Part shown: positions 8,580-19,200 of the stretch, piece after piece
Layout of the letters: every line of letters begins with the position of its first letter
Position numbering within the stretch: the stretch's first letter is position 1
From: Catalimonadaceae bacterium JC749
GTDB lineage: Bacteria; Bacteroidota; Bacteroidia; Cytophagales; Cyclobacteriaceae
DNA length: 64,000 nt
Direction: 5' to 3'
Assembly: GCA_021730635.1 (NCBI GenBank)
Contig: JAJNNC010000006.1
Location: 248,001 to 312,000, forward strand
Made by a program: the position numbers and the translations under genes
The notes under the pieces: generated by a model
Told to the model about the DNA's origin: nothing
Seen by the model: the letters and a program-made list of their open reading frames with translations, nothing else
Databases searched by the model: none

Positions 8580-10611
8580 TCCGCATACAGCAACCACCGA
8601 CTATGCTTATTTTGACCGTGATGTGAGCTGGCTTTCTTTCAACGCCCGTGTGCTGGGCGAAGCCCAGAAAGAAAGTGTGCCCCTGATGGAGCGTATTAGA
8701 TTTCTGTCCATCTTTTCCTCCAACCTGGATGAATTTTACCGGGTCAGGATGCCCACCCTGATGGCCCTTCATCACCTGGGCATCAGCAACCGTTCTTCCA
8801 CCACACTCTCACAGGTCAATCAGATTATACAAGGACAGCAGGAAACCTTTGGCAAAATCATGACCCAACGTATTCTGCCTGCTTTACAACAGAAAAATAT
8901 TCACCTGCTGTATCATGAACCCATACCGGAAGCGATCGAAGCACAGGTGAATGCTTACTTTTTCAACGAGGTTGCTGCTTTTCTTCAGGTGGTAGACCTG
9001 GCCAAAACCAATGATTTCTTTCCAGCCAATAACCAGCTGTTTCTGGCTGTCACTGTGTCAAACCGTAGCGGAGAAAAACTCTTTATCGTCAATATTCCCT
9101 CAGACCATATTTCCCGTTTCTTCACGGTGACCCATGAGGGCCTGCAATTTATTCTGTTTCTCGACGATGTCATCAAACATAATATCGGAAAGATTTTCGC
9201 CCGTCAGCAAGTACTGTCCTGTCACAGCTTCAAGATTACCCGCGATGCGGAGCTAAACCTGGACGATGAGTTTGAGGGCAACCTTGCCAGAAAAATTGAG
9301 AAACAAATTGCACGGCGTGACTTTGGACTGGCCACCCGTTTTTTATATGAACCGGGGCTGCCCGAAGAGGTACTGAGCACGCTACAGGAGAAGCTCGGAT
9401 TGAAGACAGCCAATATCGTGGAAGGAGGCAGCTATCATCATCTGAAAGATTTATCGGCCCTGCCTCTGCAAGACCCTAGCATTTGCTATGACCGTTGGCC
9501 GGCCATCCGCTATCGCATACAGGCTCCCTTGTTGTTTGAGGAGATCCTGCACAAAGACTTGCTCCTTCATCCCCCCTATCATACCTATGATATGGTCCTG
9601 CGTTTCTTCAATGAAGCAGCCATTGACCTGCATGTGAAAAAGATATACATCAGTTTGTATCGGGTAGCCCGCGATTCCAGAATTGCCCATGCGCTGATTA
9701 CGGCAGCCAGGAATGGAAAGAAAGTGACTGTTTTTGTAGAACTGAAAGCGAGGTTCGATGAAGCCAACAATATCAAATGGGCCAAAAAGATGAAAGCTGC
9801 CGGCGTAAAAATCATCTATAGCATCCCTACCATGAAAGTGCATGCCAAGATCGCTGTCGTAAAGCGAAAGGCACATCAGAAAACACAATATTTTGGATTG
9901 CTGGCCACCGGAAATTTTAACGAAAGTACCGCCAGCGTCTATACAGACCATATCCTGTTCACCGCCCATCAGGAAATGCTCAGAGAGATGGAGCAGCTGT
10001 TTCGTTTTCTGAAACAAAGAAAGAAAACCCCTGTCACGCCTATGGCTTTCCATCACCTGCTGGTGGCTCCTTTTAACCTTCAGCAGCATTTCATGACGCT
10101 CATCGACCAGGAAATCCGGCATGCACAGCAGGGTAAAAAGGCTTCAGTGACCATCAAGCTGAACAACCTGGAAGAAAAAAAACTCATCAACAAATTATAC
10201 GAAGCTTCCCAGGCCGGCGTAACCGTGACACTGCTGGTCAGGAGCATCTGCTGTCTGATCCCCGGGGTGAAGGGCATGAGTGAAAACATCAGGGTCCAAC
10301 GAATCGTAGACCGGTACTTAGAACACGGAAGGATCTTCATATTTCATAACGAGGGAGATCCCAAAATCTTTCTGGGATCAGCAGACTGGATGAACAGGAA
10401 TATCTACAGACGTATAGAAGTATGTTTTCCCTTGTATACGGAAGCCCTGCGACAGGAAATAACAGCGCTCATCCGGTGGCAGTTGGATGACACCACACAA
10501 GCCGTTTTGATTGATGATCAGCTGAACAATGTTCCCATTCATGCAGAGAACCCTTCCGGAAAAGTTCATTCGCAGCGAATGATCAAGCAGGCATTATCTG
10601 ATAAAATATAG
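8569..10611 (+). CDS. ppk1: Polyphosphate kinase 1
   Basis: PPK1 polymerises the terminal phosphate of ATP into polyphosphate, reversibly. At 680 residues it has the usual length. The N terminus (RDVSWLSFNARVL, SNLDEFYRVR) is diagnostic. The two catalytic histidines are present: His425 in MKVHAKIAVV, expected to carry the phosphate, and His586 in YLEHGRIFIF. The C-terminal signature GSADWMNRNIYRRIEV is also intact. The ATG lies inside the end of the HD/PycTM gene. The lipoprotein gene begins six bases after the stop. The three genes therefore look like one operon and suggest that polyphosphate level and the HD/PycTM signal are set together. Confidence 0.97.
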   Translation: MYTSPHTATTDYAYFDRDVSWLSFNARVLGEAQKESVPLMERIRFLSIFSSNLDEFYRVRMPTLMALHHLGISNRSSTTLSQVNQIIQGQQETFGKIMTQRILPALQQKNIHLLYHEPIPEAIEAQVNAYFFNEVAAFLQVVDLAKTNDFFPANNQLFLAVTVSNRSGEKLFIVNIPSDHISRFFTVTHEGLQFILFLDDVIKHNIGKIFARQQVLSCHSFKITRDAELNLDDEFEGNLARKIEKQIARRDFGLATRFLYEPGLPEEVLSTLQEKLGLKTANIVEGGSYHHLKDLSALPLQDPSICYDRWPAIRYRIQAPLLFEEILHKDLLLHPPYHTYDMVLRFFNEAAIDLHVKKIYISLYRVARDSRIAHALITAARNGKKVTVFVELKARFDEANNIKWAKKMKAAGVKIIYSIPTMKVHAKIAVVKRKAHQKTQYFGLLATGNFNESTASVYTDHILFTAHQEMLREMEQLFRFLKQRKKTPVTPMAFHHLLVAPFNLQQHFMTLIDQEIRHAQQGKKASVTIKLNNLEEKKLINKLYEASQAGVTVTLLVRSICCLIPGVKGMSENIRVQRIVDRYLEHGRIFIFHNEGDPKIFLGSADWMNRNIYRRIEVCFPLYTEALRQEITALIRWQLDDTTQAVLIDDQLNNVPIHAENPSGKVHSQRMIKQALSDKI

Positions 10612-10617
10612 TAGCTT

Positions 10618-11496
10618 ATGGCACGTCTCTTTACTATGAAATATTTATTTTTCTTTCTGCTGAGCCTACTGTTTGGGGTCATCTCCTGTATAGAACCGAG
10701 ACCGGTTTACGAAAACCCCGACGGGTATGATTTAAATTCACCGGAAAAATTCTTTTTGTCAGAAAGTCTTTTAGAAATCTCAGGCATCGCTTTTCACAGA
10801 GATAACCTTGACAGTGTATGGGGAGTGACCGACGAACGGGGCAGGATTTATGGGTTCCGGTTGGGTAAGAAAAAGACCCAGCCATTTAAATTCGGCCCGC
10901 AGGGTGATTATGAAGACATGGCCATTGTCCAGGATAAAGTCTTTGTGTTGCGTAGTGATGGCACTTTGTTTGCCGCCTTCCTGGATACTGATAAAAAGAA
11001 ATCTGAGGAGGTCATGGAGTATGCCGATATGCTGCCCAAAGGAGAATATGAAGGCCTGCATATTGATGAACGCAACCGGCTGTATATATTATGCAAAAGC
11101 TGCCGCAAAGAGGATCATTATTCTTTAAAAGGTTATATTGTACAGATAAAAAATAATACTCCTGTGCAGATAGGCACCTTTTCCATAGACTCCGCTGACA
11201 TTTACTCCCGAGTGGATCACAAGAAAAAGTTTCGTCCTTCCGGCCTGGCCCAGCACAGGCTTACCAAAGACTGGTATGTCATCTCCTCGGTGAATAAGAT
11301 GTTGCTGATCGCCGATTCTGCCTGGAAAGTAAAGGATGTGTATCCCTTGAACCCCTCTGTTTTCAGACAACCTGAAGGCATTGTTTTCGACACCGATCAT
11401 AATTTATATATATCCAATGAGGGTGATGAAACCCGAAATCCGAATATTCTGAAATTTGATTTTCTGGATAACCCCATAAGTAAAAACATAAAATGA
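10618..11496 (+). CDS. SdiA-regulated-like beta-propeller lipoprotein
   Basis: This 292-residue protein has a signal peptide ending in a lipobox-like GVISC (Cys24). A repeated blade-type pattern follows (LEISGIAFHRDNLDSVWGV; GDYEDMAIVQDKVFVL; RPSGLAQH; QPEGIVFDTDHNLYISNEG). This resembles the SdiA-regulated/YjiK family, periplasmic propellers of unknown function. It starts six bases after ppk1 and is probably translated from the same message. An internal ATG at residue 7 is an alternative start that keeps the lipobox. Binding partner is unknown. Confidence 0.75.
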   Translation: MARLFTMKYLFFFLLSLLFGVISCIEPRPVYENPDGYDLNSPEKFFLSESLLEISGIAFHRDNLDSVWGVTDERGRIYGFRLGKKKTQPFKFGPQGDYEDMAIVQDKVFVLRSDGTLFAAFLDTDKKKSEEVMEYADMLPKGEYEGLHIDERNRLYILCKSCRKEDHYSLKGYIVQIKNNTPVQIGTFSIDSADIYSRVDHKKKFRPSGLAQHRLTKDWYVISSVNKMLLIADSAWKVKDVYPLNPSVFRQPEGIVFDTDHNLYISNEGDETRNPNILKFDFLDNPISKNIK

Positions 11497-11756
11497 TGTC
11501 TTTTCAGATAACAGGTACAACACCTGCCTTGATTTGTCAATGGATTGCTCCTTTTCTCCCTGTTAGCTTTGCTACAGAAGCCATTATTTCACTCACGGGA
11601 TAGGCTCGGCAACAGGCTGGTTTCCAGTTGTCTGCTGAAGGGTAATACGCCCTTCCCCAAAGAGTGTTCGGCCATGGTTGGGCAGAAATGCCTCTTAAGA
11701 TGTAAACATACGCATAGATTTCATTAAACTTGTAAAAATATTGATGGAGTATTGTC

Positions 11757-14700
11757 ATGAAAGTCCCTTTATGTTCCATACTTATTTTTACCCTTTTCAT
11801 TGCCCCTTTCGCTTACCCGCAAAATGTTCCTGAAGAAGCTCCTGTCTACCGGCTTTTGTTAGTGGGAGATGTAGGCATGACATCCTCAGCCGATCAGCAG
11901 GCTACCTTTCAGCTTTTACAGCAGCATGTACAAGGGGCTGGTAAAAACAGTACGCTCCTCTTTTTGGGCGATAATTTCTCTATGCATGGTTTGCCGGAAG
12001 AAGATTCTGCCAGCCGGCCTTCCCGACACTATGCTTTTGCCGGAGAAAACCTGAAATTATACCAGCAACTGCTTTCGCAGTATCCGGGGCGATCTTTCTT
12101 TATCGCAGGCGAACACGACTGGGACGATGGTGGAGAAGATGGATGGAGAAATGTGCTGCACCAGGAGAAACTGTTGGACAGCCTGTTGCAAAATGCAGAC
12201 TTCGTTCCTGAAGGAGGATGTCCGGGTCCTTACGAAATAGCGCTGAACGATCAATTGGTGCTGATCCTGCTCAACAGCCAGTGGTTTTTTCATGCTTTTG
12301 ATAAACCGGGGGCGGCTTCTGACTGTGACACCAAAACGGTTGGGGAAGTATCTGAAGCGTTGAGCGATGCTTTGGCAAGAAACATGGACAAACAGGTGAT
12401 TGTGGCTTCTCACCATCCCTTGTACAGCTACGGTCCCCACGGGGGATTTGTACCCTTTAAACAGCATTTGTTTCCACTCACGGCCGTACATCCCTCCCTG
12501 TTTTTGCCCCTGCCTGGGGTGGGCTCTCTCTATGCTTTCAGCCGCAAGGTGGGTGTCAGTCCCCAGGATCTTAACCATGTGGCATACCGCTACTTACGAA
12601 AGGGCATTGCCAACATTCTCAAACAACATCCGAATGTCGTCCATGTGGCAGCCCATGAGCATAGTCTTCAGCACATTGTATACAACGACAAGCATCTGAT
12701 CGTGAGTGGAGCGGCTTCCCAGACAAACCCTGTCAGACCCGGCGAGCGATCCCGCTTTGTGGATTCCGGACCAGGTTTTGCAGAAATAAGCCTGTACCCT
12801 AACGGAGAAATGTGGGTTACCTTCTGGAATTCCCATGCTGCCAAAAAACCCCTCTATCAGGCGCTGCTGTCAACAAAGGTAACTCCCTCCACAGCATCGA
12901 GTGTAGCTCAGTCCACTCTCTCTCTGAAGGATAGCACCATTGTGGTGAAAGCCAACGACCAGCCTGAAATCAGTAATTTTTACAAGTCACTTTACGGCCA
13001 CAACTACCGCGAGGTATGGGATACCCAGGTACCCCTCCCTTTGTTTGACATCGGCAAGGAGCAAGGGGGTCTTACCATTGTACAAAAAGGGGGCGGCGGT
13101 CAAACTTCCTCTTTAAGACTGGAAGCCAAAGATGGTCGACAGTATGTACTGCGCTCTATCAATAAATTTCCGGAAAGAAACCTTCCTCCCCTGCTGGCCA
13201 GCCCCTTTGTGGTCAATCTGCTGAAAGACCAGACCCTGGCGACCCACCCCTATGGCGCGCTCGTTGTGCCACCCCTTGCCGATGCCGTCGGTGTATTTCA
13301 TACCAATCCTCAAATAGTCTATATCCCCGACGACCCCAGGCTCGGTAAGTACCAGGCCGGCTATGGGAATATGATGGCCCTCTATGAAGAAAGGCCGGAT
13401 GGCGATTGGTCTCAGGCTCCATTTTTCGGGCGTTCGGATGATATCGTGAGTACCACCAAGATGCTGGAGAAAATACAGGAAGACAATGACGATGAAGTGG
13501 ATGCCAAAGCATATTTGCGCGCCCGCCTCCTGGACCTGGTGATCGGTGACTGGGATCGGCATGAAGACAACTGGCGATGGGCCCGGTTTGAAAAAGAATC
13601 AGGAGCCTCCGGCGAATGGTTTGTCCCCATTCCGAGAGACCGGGATCAGGTTTTCTATGTAAACCAGGGGCTTATTCCCAAACTGGCTTCCCAGGACTTT
13701 GCCCTGCCCATGTTTCAGGGCTTTGATCATACAATCAGAAACATTCGTACGCAGACTACCCAAAGCAAAGACCTGGACCGGCTGCTGCTCGCCGGACTTT
13801 CTCAGGAAGATTGGGTTTCCGTTGCTCAACAAATGCAAGCCCAACTCACCGATGACATTATTGAAAAGGCCGTTCATCAGATGCCTGATACGATCGTAGC
13901 CCTTTCCGGTCAGGAGATACTCGACAAAATGAAAGCTCGCAGAAACGACCTTCCCTCTTATGCAACCCAGTACTACACTTTTTTGGCGAAACAGGTGAAT
14001 GTGGTGGGCAGCGATAAACACGAGCATTTTAAAGTCGACAGAGTGGACAACCGGCAGACAAGGGTGAGGATTGAAAAAACAAAAAAGGATGGAGAACCCA
14101 CCGGGCAGATCGTGTTTGACAGAACGTTTTTTCATGAAGAAACCAAAGAAATCCGGTTGTACGGACTGGGCGGCCACGATAGATTTTCTCTGACAGGAGA
14201 GGTCAACAAAGGCATCAAAATCAGGATTGTGGGTGGTCCTGACAAGGATAGCATGACCGACAGCTCCCATGTGCGGGGCCCTGCCCGTCAGACAAAAATT
14301 TATGACACCAAAAAAGGAACGAAGCTCTCCTTAGGCAAAGAAGCCAAAGATCTAACCTCTCGCGATCAGGCTGTCAATCGTTTTCATTATCGCACCTATC
14401 AGTACAACTATATAGCGCCACTGATCACGGCCGGTTACAACCGGGATGATGGCTTGTTTCTCGGAGGAGGTGTTTTCTTTAAAACGCAGGGATTTCGTAA
14501 GTTTCCCTATGCTACCCAACACACCATCATAGGGAGCTATGCGATTGCCACCTCAGCCTATAATTTCAGATACAGCGGAGATTACAATCAGCTGTTTGGC
14601 AAGTATGATTTGCTGGCCGATGTGGATATCCGGTCACCCAACTATGTCAACAACTTCTTCGGACTGGGCAACGAATCGGAGTATGAGCCCGACGAGCAGG

Positions 14701-15521
14701 ATATCAACTTTTATCGGTATCGTTTCAAAGAACTGAATGGGCAATTGAGGATTCGCCGTTACCTCACACCCTATTCTTTTCTGGCCATAGGTCCTACCTA
14801 CCAGCGGATCAAACTGGAAAACACCCCTGGCCGCTTTATTACTGACTATGTTCCTCCGCCTTCTACAGACAGTGAGCTGTTCACGCCCAAGCAGTATGCA
14901 GGCGTGGTTTTTCATTATGAGTTGAACCGGCTGGACAATTACCAACCTCGGGTACAAAATACCAGTCAGACAGCCCTTGCCAATGTGCTGGGTAGCTTTC
15001 AAAGAAACACCTATCCGACCCGGGGCTTCTTCTGGCAGCTGGACGGGGAACATCTACAGGGATTGGATCAGGCCAATGATCTGACGCGTGTTTCTTCTGA
15101 GCTGGAGTATTATTTTACCATTCGTATTCCTTCACCCATTACGCTGGCGACCCGGGTGGGAGGCGGACACATCTTCAATGATGATTTCGCTTTCTTCCAG
15201 GCCTACAAGCTGGGAGGGCTCACCACCCTGAGAGGTTTTCGTCGTACCCGCTTCTATGGGCAGAGCAGCTTCTACCACAATGTAGAGCTCAGGATGAATC
15301 TGATACACTTCCGCACCTATCTGGCCCCTTTTTCCATGGGCATTCTGGCCTTCCATGATATCGGCCGGGTATGGTTATCCGGAGAAGCATCGGATGAGTG
15401 GCACCGTGGCTATGGGGCAGGGGTTTATTTTTCACCTTTCAATCTGGCCACCATCTCTCTGATGTGGGGCTTCTCAGAAGAAGATAGCTTGCCTTTGTTA
15501 CGTTTCGGTTTCCTGTTTTAA
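11757..15521 (+). CDS. Phosphatase / kinase-like / Omp85 barrel fusion protein
   Basis: This 1254-residue exported protein (signal peptide ends near AYPQ) has three parts. Residues 30-370 are a calcineurin-like phosphoesterase closest to tartrate-resistant acid phosphatase: GD38, GDN71-73, GEHD118-121, His219/220, and H300-E-H302 followed by SLQ. The iron-binding tyrosine of purple enzymes is replaced by Ser75. Residues 410-760 carry a Gly-rich loop (445-452), Lys470, GDWDRHEDNW (597-606) and PRDRD (626-630). This pattern resembles Fam20/PI4K/HipA-like kinases and suggests a kinase fold. Residues of about 875-1254 are an Omp85-type barrel (GLTTLRGFRRTRFYGQSS) ending in Phe. It follows the ppk1 operon by 260 bases. 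The kinase call is my inference. Confidence 0.8.
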   Translation: MKVPLCSILIFTLFIAPFAYPQNVPEEAPVYRLLLVGDVGMTSSADQQATFQLLQQHVQGAGKNSTLLFLGDNFSMHGLPEEDSASRPSRHYAFAGENLKLYQQLLSQYPGRSFFIAGEHDWDDGGEDGWRNVLHQEKLLDSLLQNADFVPEGGCPGPYEIALNDQLVLILLNSQWFFHAFDKPGAASDCDTKTVGEVSEALSDALARNMDKQVIVASHHPLYSYGPHGGFVPFKQHLFPLTAVHPSLFLPLPGVGSLYAFSRKVGVSPQDLNHVAYRYLRKGIANILKQHPNVVHVAAHEHSLQHIVYNDKHLIVSGAASQTNPVRPGERSRFVDSGPGFAEISLYPNGEMWVTFWNSHAAKKPLYQALLSTKVTPSTASSVAQSTLSLKDSTIVVKANDQPEISNFYKSLYGHNYREVWDTQVPLPLFDIGKEQGGLTIVQKGGGGQTSSLRLEAKDGRQYVLRSINKFPERNLPPLLASPFVVNLLKDQTLATHPYGALVVPPLADAVGVFHTNPQIVYIPDDPRLGKYQAGYGNMMALYEERPDGDWSQAPFFGRSDDIVSTTKMLEKIQEDNDDEVDAKAYLRARLLDLVIGDWDRHEDNWRWARFEKESGASGEWFVPIPRDRDQVFYVNQGLIPKLASQDFALPMFQGFDHTIRNIRTQTTQSKDLDRLLLAGLSQEDWVSVAQQMQAQLTDDIIEKAVHQMPDTIVALSGQEILDKMKARRNDLPSYATQYYTFLAKQVNVVGSDKHEHFKVDRVDNRQTRVRIEKTKKDGEPTGQIVFDRTFFHEETKEIRLYGLGGHDRFSLTGEVNKGIKIRIVGGPDKDSMTDSSHVRGPARQTKIYDTKKGTKLSLGKEAKDLTSRDQAVNRFHYRTYQYNYIAPLITAGYNRDDGLFLGGGVFFKTQGFRKFPYATQHTIIGSYAIATSAYNFRYSGDYNQLFGKYDLLADVDIRSPNYVNNFFGLGNESEYEPDEQDINFYRYRFKELNGQLRIRRYLTPYSFLAIGPTYQRIKLENTPGRFITDYVPPPSTDSELFTPKQYAGVVFHYELNRLDNYQPRVQNTSQTALANVLGSFQRNTYPTRGFFWQLDGEHLQGLDQANDLTRVSSELEYYFTIRIPSPITLATRVGGGHIFNDDFAFFQAYKLGGLTTLRGFRRTRFYGQSSFYHNVELRMNLIHFRTYLAPFSMGILAFHDIGRVWLSGEASDEWHRGYGAGVYFSPFNLATISLMWGFSEEDSLPLLRFGFLF

Positions 15522-15624
15522 AGCGCTTACCTAGAATGCCAAATAAAGTGGACAGCCGGTAGTACATCGAGTTAAATGATAATCAACTACTGCATCTAGG
15601 AGAGGGAAGAAATGTATAGTGAAA

Positions 15625-16134
15625 TCACCTTATTGTTTCAAAGGTTACTTCCTGCGTTAGGGAACTCCCCTCAAAGTAAAGATCTAATTCTTCACGAGTC
15701 AAAACAATTTTATCTTCTGATACAAATAGAGCCCATGTATCATGGATGGAAGGAAGGCCAACATAATCCGTAATTGTTACGCTATCTTGATTTTCGTTTA
15801 AGTGCCAATGTTGCAGGTCATTATAAACTTGTGGAGACTCAGCGTTGTAGGGAATTTCACCTTCGTTTATTTCAGACTCACCATTTGGAAAAATAGTCGT
15901 TATATTATCTTTTATTGACGCTGGGTAATTAAGCCATATATCTGTTTCTTGAAATTTATTAACATCGAGCGTATAGTAATTTGATGTGGACACAAAGCTT
16001 ACCATCTGCCATTTTTTTCCAGTGACATCACCACCTGACAAAAGCAACATTTTGTCAGCTTTTTCGAAATCCTCATCATTATTACAGGCAAAGGCGAAGA
16101 GGAAAATAGGGATAATGAGTTTTACTTTTATCAT
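15625..16134 (-). CDS. Small lipoprotein of unknown function
   Basis: This 169-residue protein has a short signal peptide and a lipobox-like AFAC with Cys17, followed by acidic residues. The body has a lipocalin-like, beta-rich pattern (KKWQMVSFVSTSNYY; VTITDYVGLPS; EDKIVLTREEL), similar in feel to many Bacteroidota lipocalin-like lipoproteins. No named family is recognised. It sits between the two large paralogous fusion genes, on the same strand as the second. Base composition is more AT-rich than its neighbours, which may point to separate acquisition. Confidence 0.6.
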   Translation of the reverse strand: MIKVKLIIPIFLFAFACNNDEDFEKADKMLLLSGGDVTGKKWQMVSFVSTSNYYTLDVNKFQETDIWLNYPASIKDNITTIFPNGESEINEGEIPYNAESPQVYNDLQHWHLNENQDSVTITDYVGLPSIHDTWALFVSEDKIVLTREELDLYFEGSSLTQEVTFETIR

Positions 16135-16252
16135 AAAGTAAATATAAAGAATTGCAACTACTGTTAGATTATTTCCTGAAAAATTAATTTAAAGACAACG
16201 CTCTACGGTATTGTAAGCCTGGTGCACAGAAACTTAGGGAGAAATCACGTGG

Positions 16253-19200
16253 TCACCGGAAGTTAGTCCCTATTGAAAACATGAACAAAGCTGACTGTTC
16301 TTCAGAAAAAGCCAGGCTAAAGTTCAGGGTAAAACTTCTCTGTAAGGGTGTCACAAACATTCCGAACCCATAACCCTGGTGCCATTTGTCAGAGGGTTCT
16401 TCCGAGTAGTAGACTCTTCCTATATCATAAAAACCTTTGGTGCCGATGGTAAAGGGAAGAAAACCTGTTTCAATAGTGCCTAATGCTACACGGAGTTCTG
16501 TGTTCAGGTACAGGCTGCTCTCTCCGGTAAACCGGTTTCTATAATAGCCTCTCAGATTTTCTCTTTGTCCCAACGTGGGGAGCTTGAAGAAAGGAATATC
16601 GCCATAGGTATCGGCACCCCCTGCCCTCAGCGCCAAGGTAAGGGGTGTCTTCCAATAGGCCGTATGATAAAATTCTGCTTCACCCGCACTGATTCCGTAA
16701 TTGGAAAAACCCTCATTATCAATAAAACCGTTTTCATGTCTGAGCCACAAGCGGGTTCCTTTTTGGGGTAAAGCGGATGCATCACGAAAGTCTAGATCCA
16801 ACAGCCATTGTGTATTGAAAAATTGCAGCCGATCGATGCCCAGGATGTCTACCCCCTCCAGAATGGTATTGTCTTCTATACGGGCTTCATTCGTTTCGTA
16901 GCCTATCCTGGCAGAAAAGCTACTCACTTTCCAGAAATTCTTTCGGAGTCCTGTCGATACCTGTATGCTATTGTAGCGGGTACGGTAAAAATTATCAGCA
17001 TAGCGTTGATCATCCTTAGTGGTTTCGTTGCCAATCCCATAAAAGAAAATATAGTCTTCGTTGGGAGAAGCATAAAGCGCACTCAGCAAAATACCCCACT
17101 GCCCCAATGCCTGGGGAAAATAGGCGTCATACCCTACTCTGAAAAAACCTTTGGAGGTAATCTTGGCCCCTATCTGATGAGAACTGCTGAAAGGCTGTCG
17201 ATCGTACTGGTATCTTTTAAAGTTGACACCGGCTGCGATAGAAAAGCCATCGTTGGTGTTATACCCCGGTAAGATGAGGGGGAAGTAGGTGTTGTAGTGA
17301 AAGCCTGTCGGCTCAAAGTCGTAAGAGGCTTCATTGCGGGCTTTGACCATTCTGGCTTCCTGTCCCAAATCCAGTTGAGCGTCATCACTTTTCTCATACA
17401 CCAGCGTATAGGGTCTGCGACCTTTCACATATGAAGAATCGATGATGATATCCTTGCCGTTTCCTCCCACGATTCTGACAGGGATGGAGGCAGTGCTTTC
17501 TCCTCTGATGACAAAGGTATCTTCATTGCCCAGCCCATAGACCTGTATCTCTTTGGTTTCTTCCGGATAGAAAGTTCGTTGGTAGAGTTGCTCCTTTTCT
17601 CCTGACTTCTTTTCATCGAACATGGTGACCTCCACGGTCCCTTCCGGATGTCGGGTTATGTCAAACCTTTCTTCTTTCTGAGAACCGATCACATTGACTT
17701 GTTGGGCGAGTAGATGATAATAGCGGTTCGCAATCTCTGCCAGGTGATCTCTGCGGACTTTCAGTTTATTCTCTATGGTTTCCCCTGACAAAGCATAGGT
17801 TTCCGCAGGCATCTGCGCTATGGATGCATGGATGACCGGGTCGGTGAGTTTTTCCTGAAGAAGGCGGGCGGTTTGCAGCCAGTCTTCTTTCGTCAACTCC
17901 GAGGCTACCAAACGATCCAGGTAACGGGATTGATAGGTAAGACTTCTGAGACCTTCTATTTCCTCATCGAAGTTTTCCCAGTTGGTGTTGGTCCACTCCC
18001 GGTCCGATAACCAGGGAAGAATCCCATCCCACATAGAGAAAACATGGTCACGGTCGCGGGGAATCGGTCTGTAGATGTGTTTGTTACCCTGCTTGTAGCG
18101 TGCCCACTTCCAGTTTTCCTCATGCTTGCTCCAATCCCCCACCAGTATGTCAAACAGGCGGGCTACGGCATAGGCATGCTGGTCTATCCGGTGGTCGTGA
18201 TCCTGGTATAGTTCTCTGAAAAGTTTATGGCTTTTCATGATCTCATCTGCGTTGCCATAACTTTTCTGTCCGTTCTCAGCGGTCTTGGGATTGATTTCCA
18301 GCATACCGAGCATGTCGCCATACCTTTCCCGGAAGGGGCCCAGCTTTTCGTCATCGGGCATCACATACAGTTTGGGATGGGCATGCAGAATCCCCAAAGC
18401 ATTCATCATCTGATCTACCCCGATGGCTCCATAAGGATGCTGGGTGGTGGTCTGATCTTTAAAGATTTTGGCGACTACCGTATTGCGAAGATCAAGGCTT
18501 AATGCCTTTTCGGGATTTTTGTTGACAGACCGGAAGGTATATTCATATCCATCTCCTGCTTCAAACCGCAAGGAAGAAGTTTGTCTTCCTCCGCCTGTTT
18601 TGATGGGAGTGAGACCGCCAAACGTTGTATCCAGGTGCAGATACGGTACGGTCACAGACTGCCTCCAGGTGGTCCGGTAATGCTTGCCCAAAAACAGTTT
18701 CTTGAGAGGGCCTGCTTTGTATTCCGAACCAGCCACACTGAGCGCCGGTTTTTCATAGGTTCCGGCCATTTGCTGCCCTACCGGATCTTCTTGCAGGCAA
18801 GGAATATAACTTTCATTCGGGGGTGCCTGGCCCGACAGCTTTTCCTCACAGGCAGAGGCAAGCAGTGGTATCTGCTGTCGGGATGAAAATCCCTGCTGCT
18901 GATCGTACCCGTAGATGTTGGCTGTCACGCTTCCCTGTTGGTAAAATGACAATGCCACAAAACCGGGATGCGCTTTGGCATACAGCGCTTCCCGTGTACT
19001 GACAGCGGAGGAAGCCTTTGTGGGGGCCCCACTGTTGATATGGTAATCGCCGGCTAGCTGTAAGATCTGCAAATTCCTTTCGTGTCCTGATAGATAGAAA
19101 ATCTGTGTATTGGCGTTGATCAGGTCGTCGAGGCGTTGCCTGAAGTGGTCGAAGTTTTCGTTAACGATATCCTGATGGCTTCCTATCTGCTGGTGATAGG

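Noticed and set aside
9451-10122. 223-codon minus-strand frame inside ppk1
   Set aside because: Antisense shadow; ppk1 is unambiguous on the plus strand.
13599-14270. 223-codon minus-strand frame inside the first fusion gene
   Set aside because: Antisense shadow of the kinase-like region.
11757-15521. Reading this gene as the essential BamA
   Set aside because: No POTRA domains are visible before the barrel; the N-terminal part is a phosphatase and kinase-like region instead.
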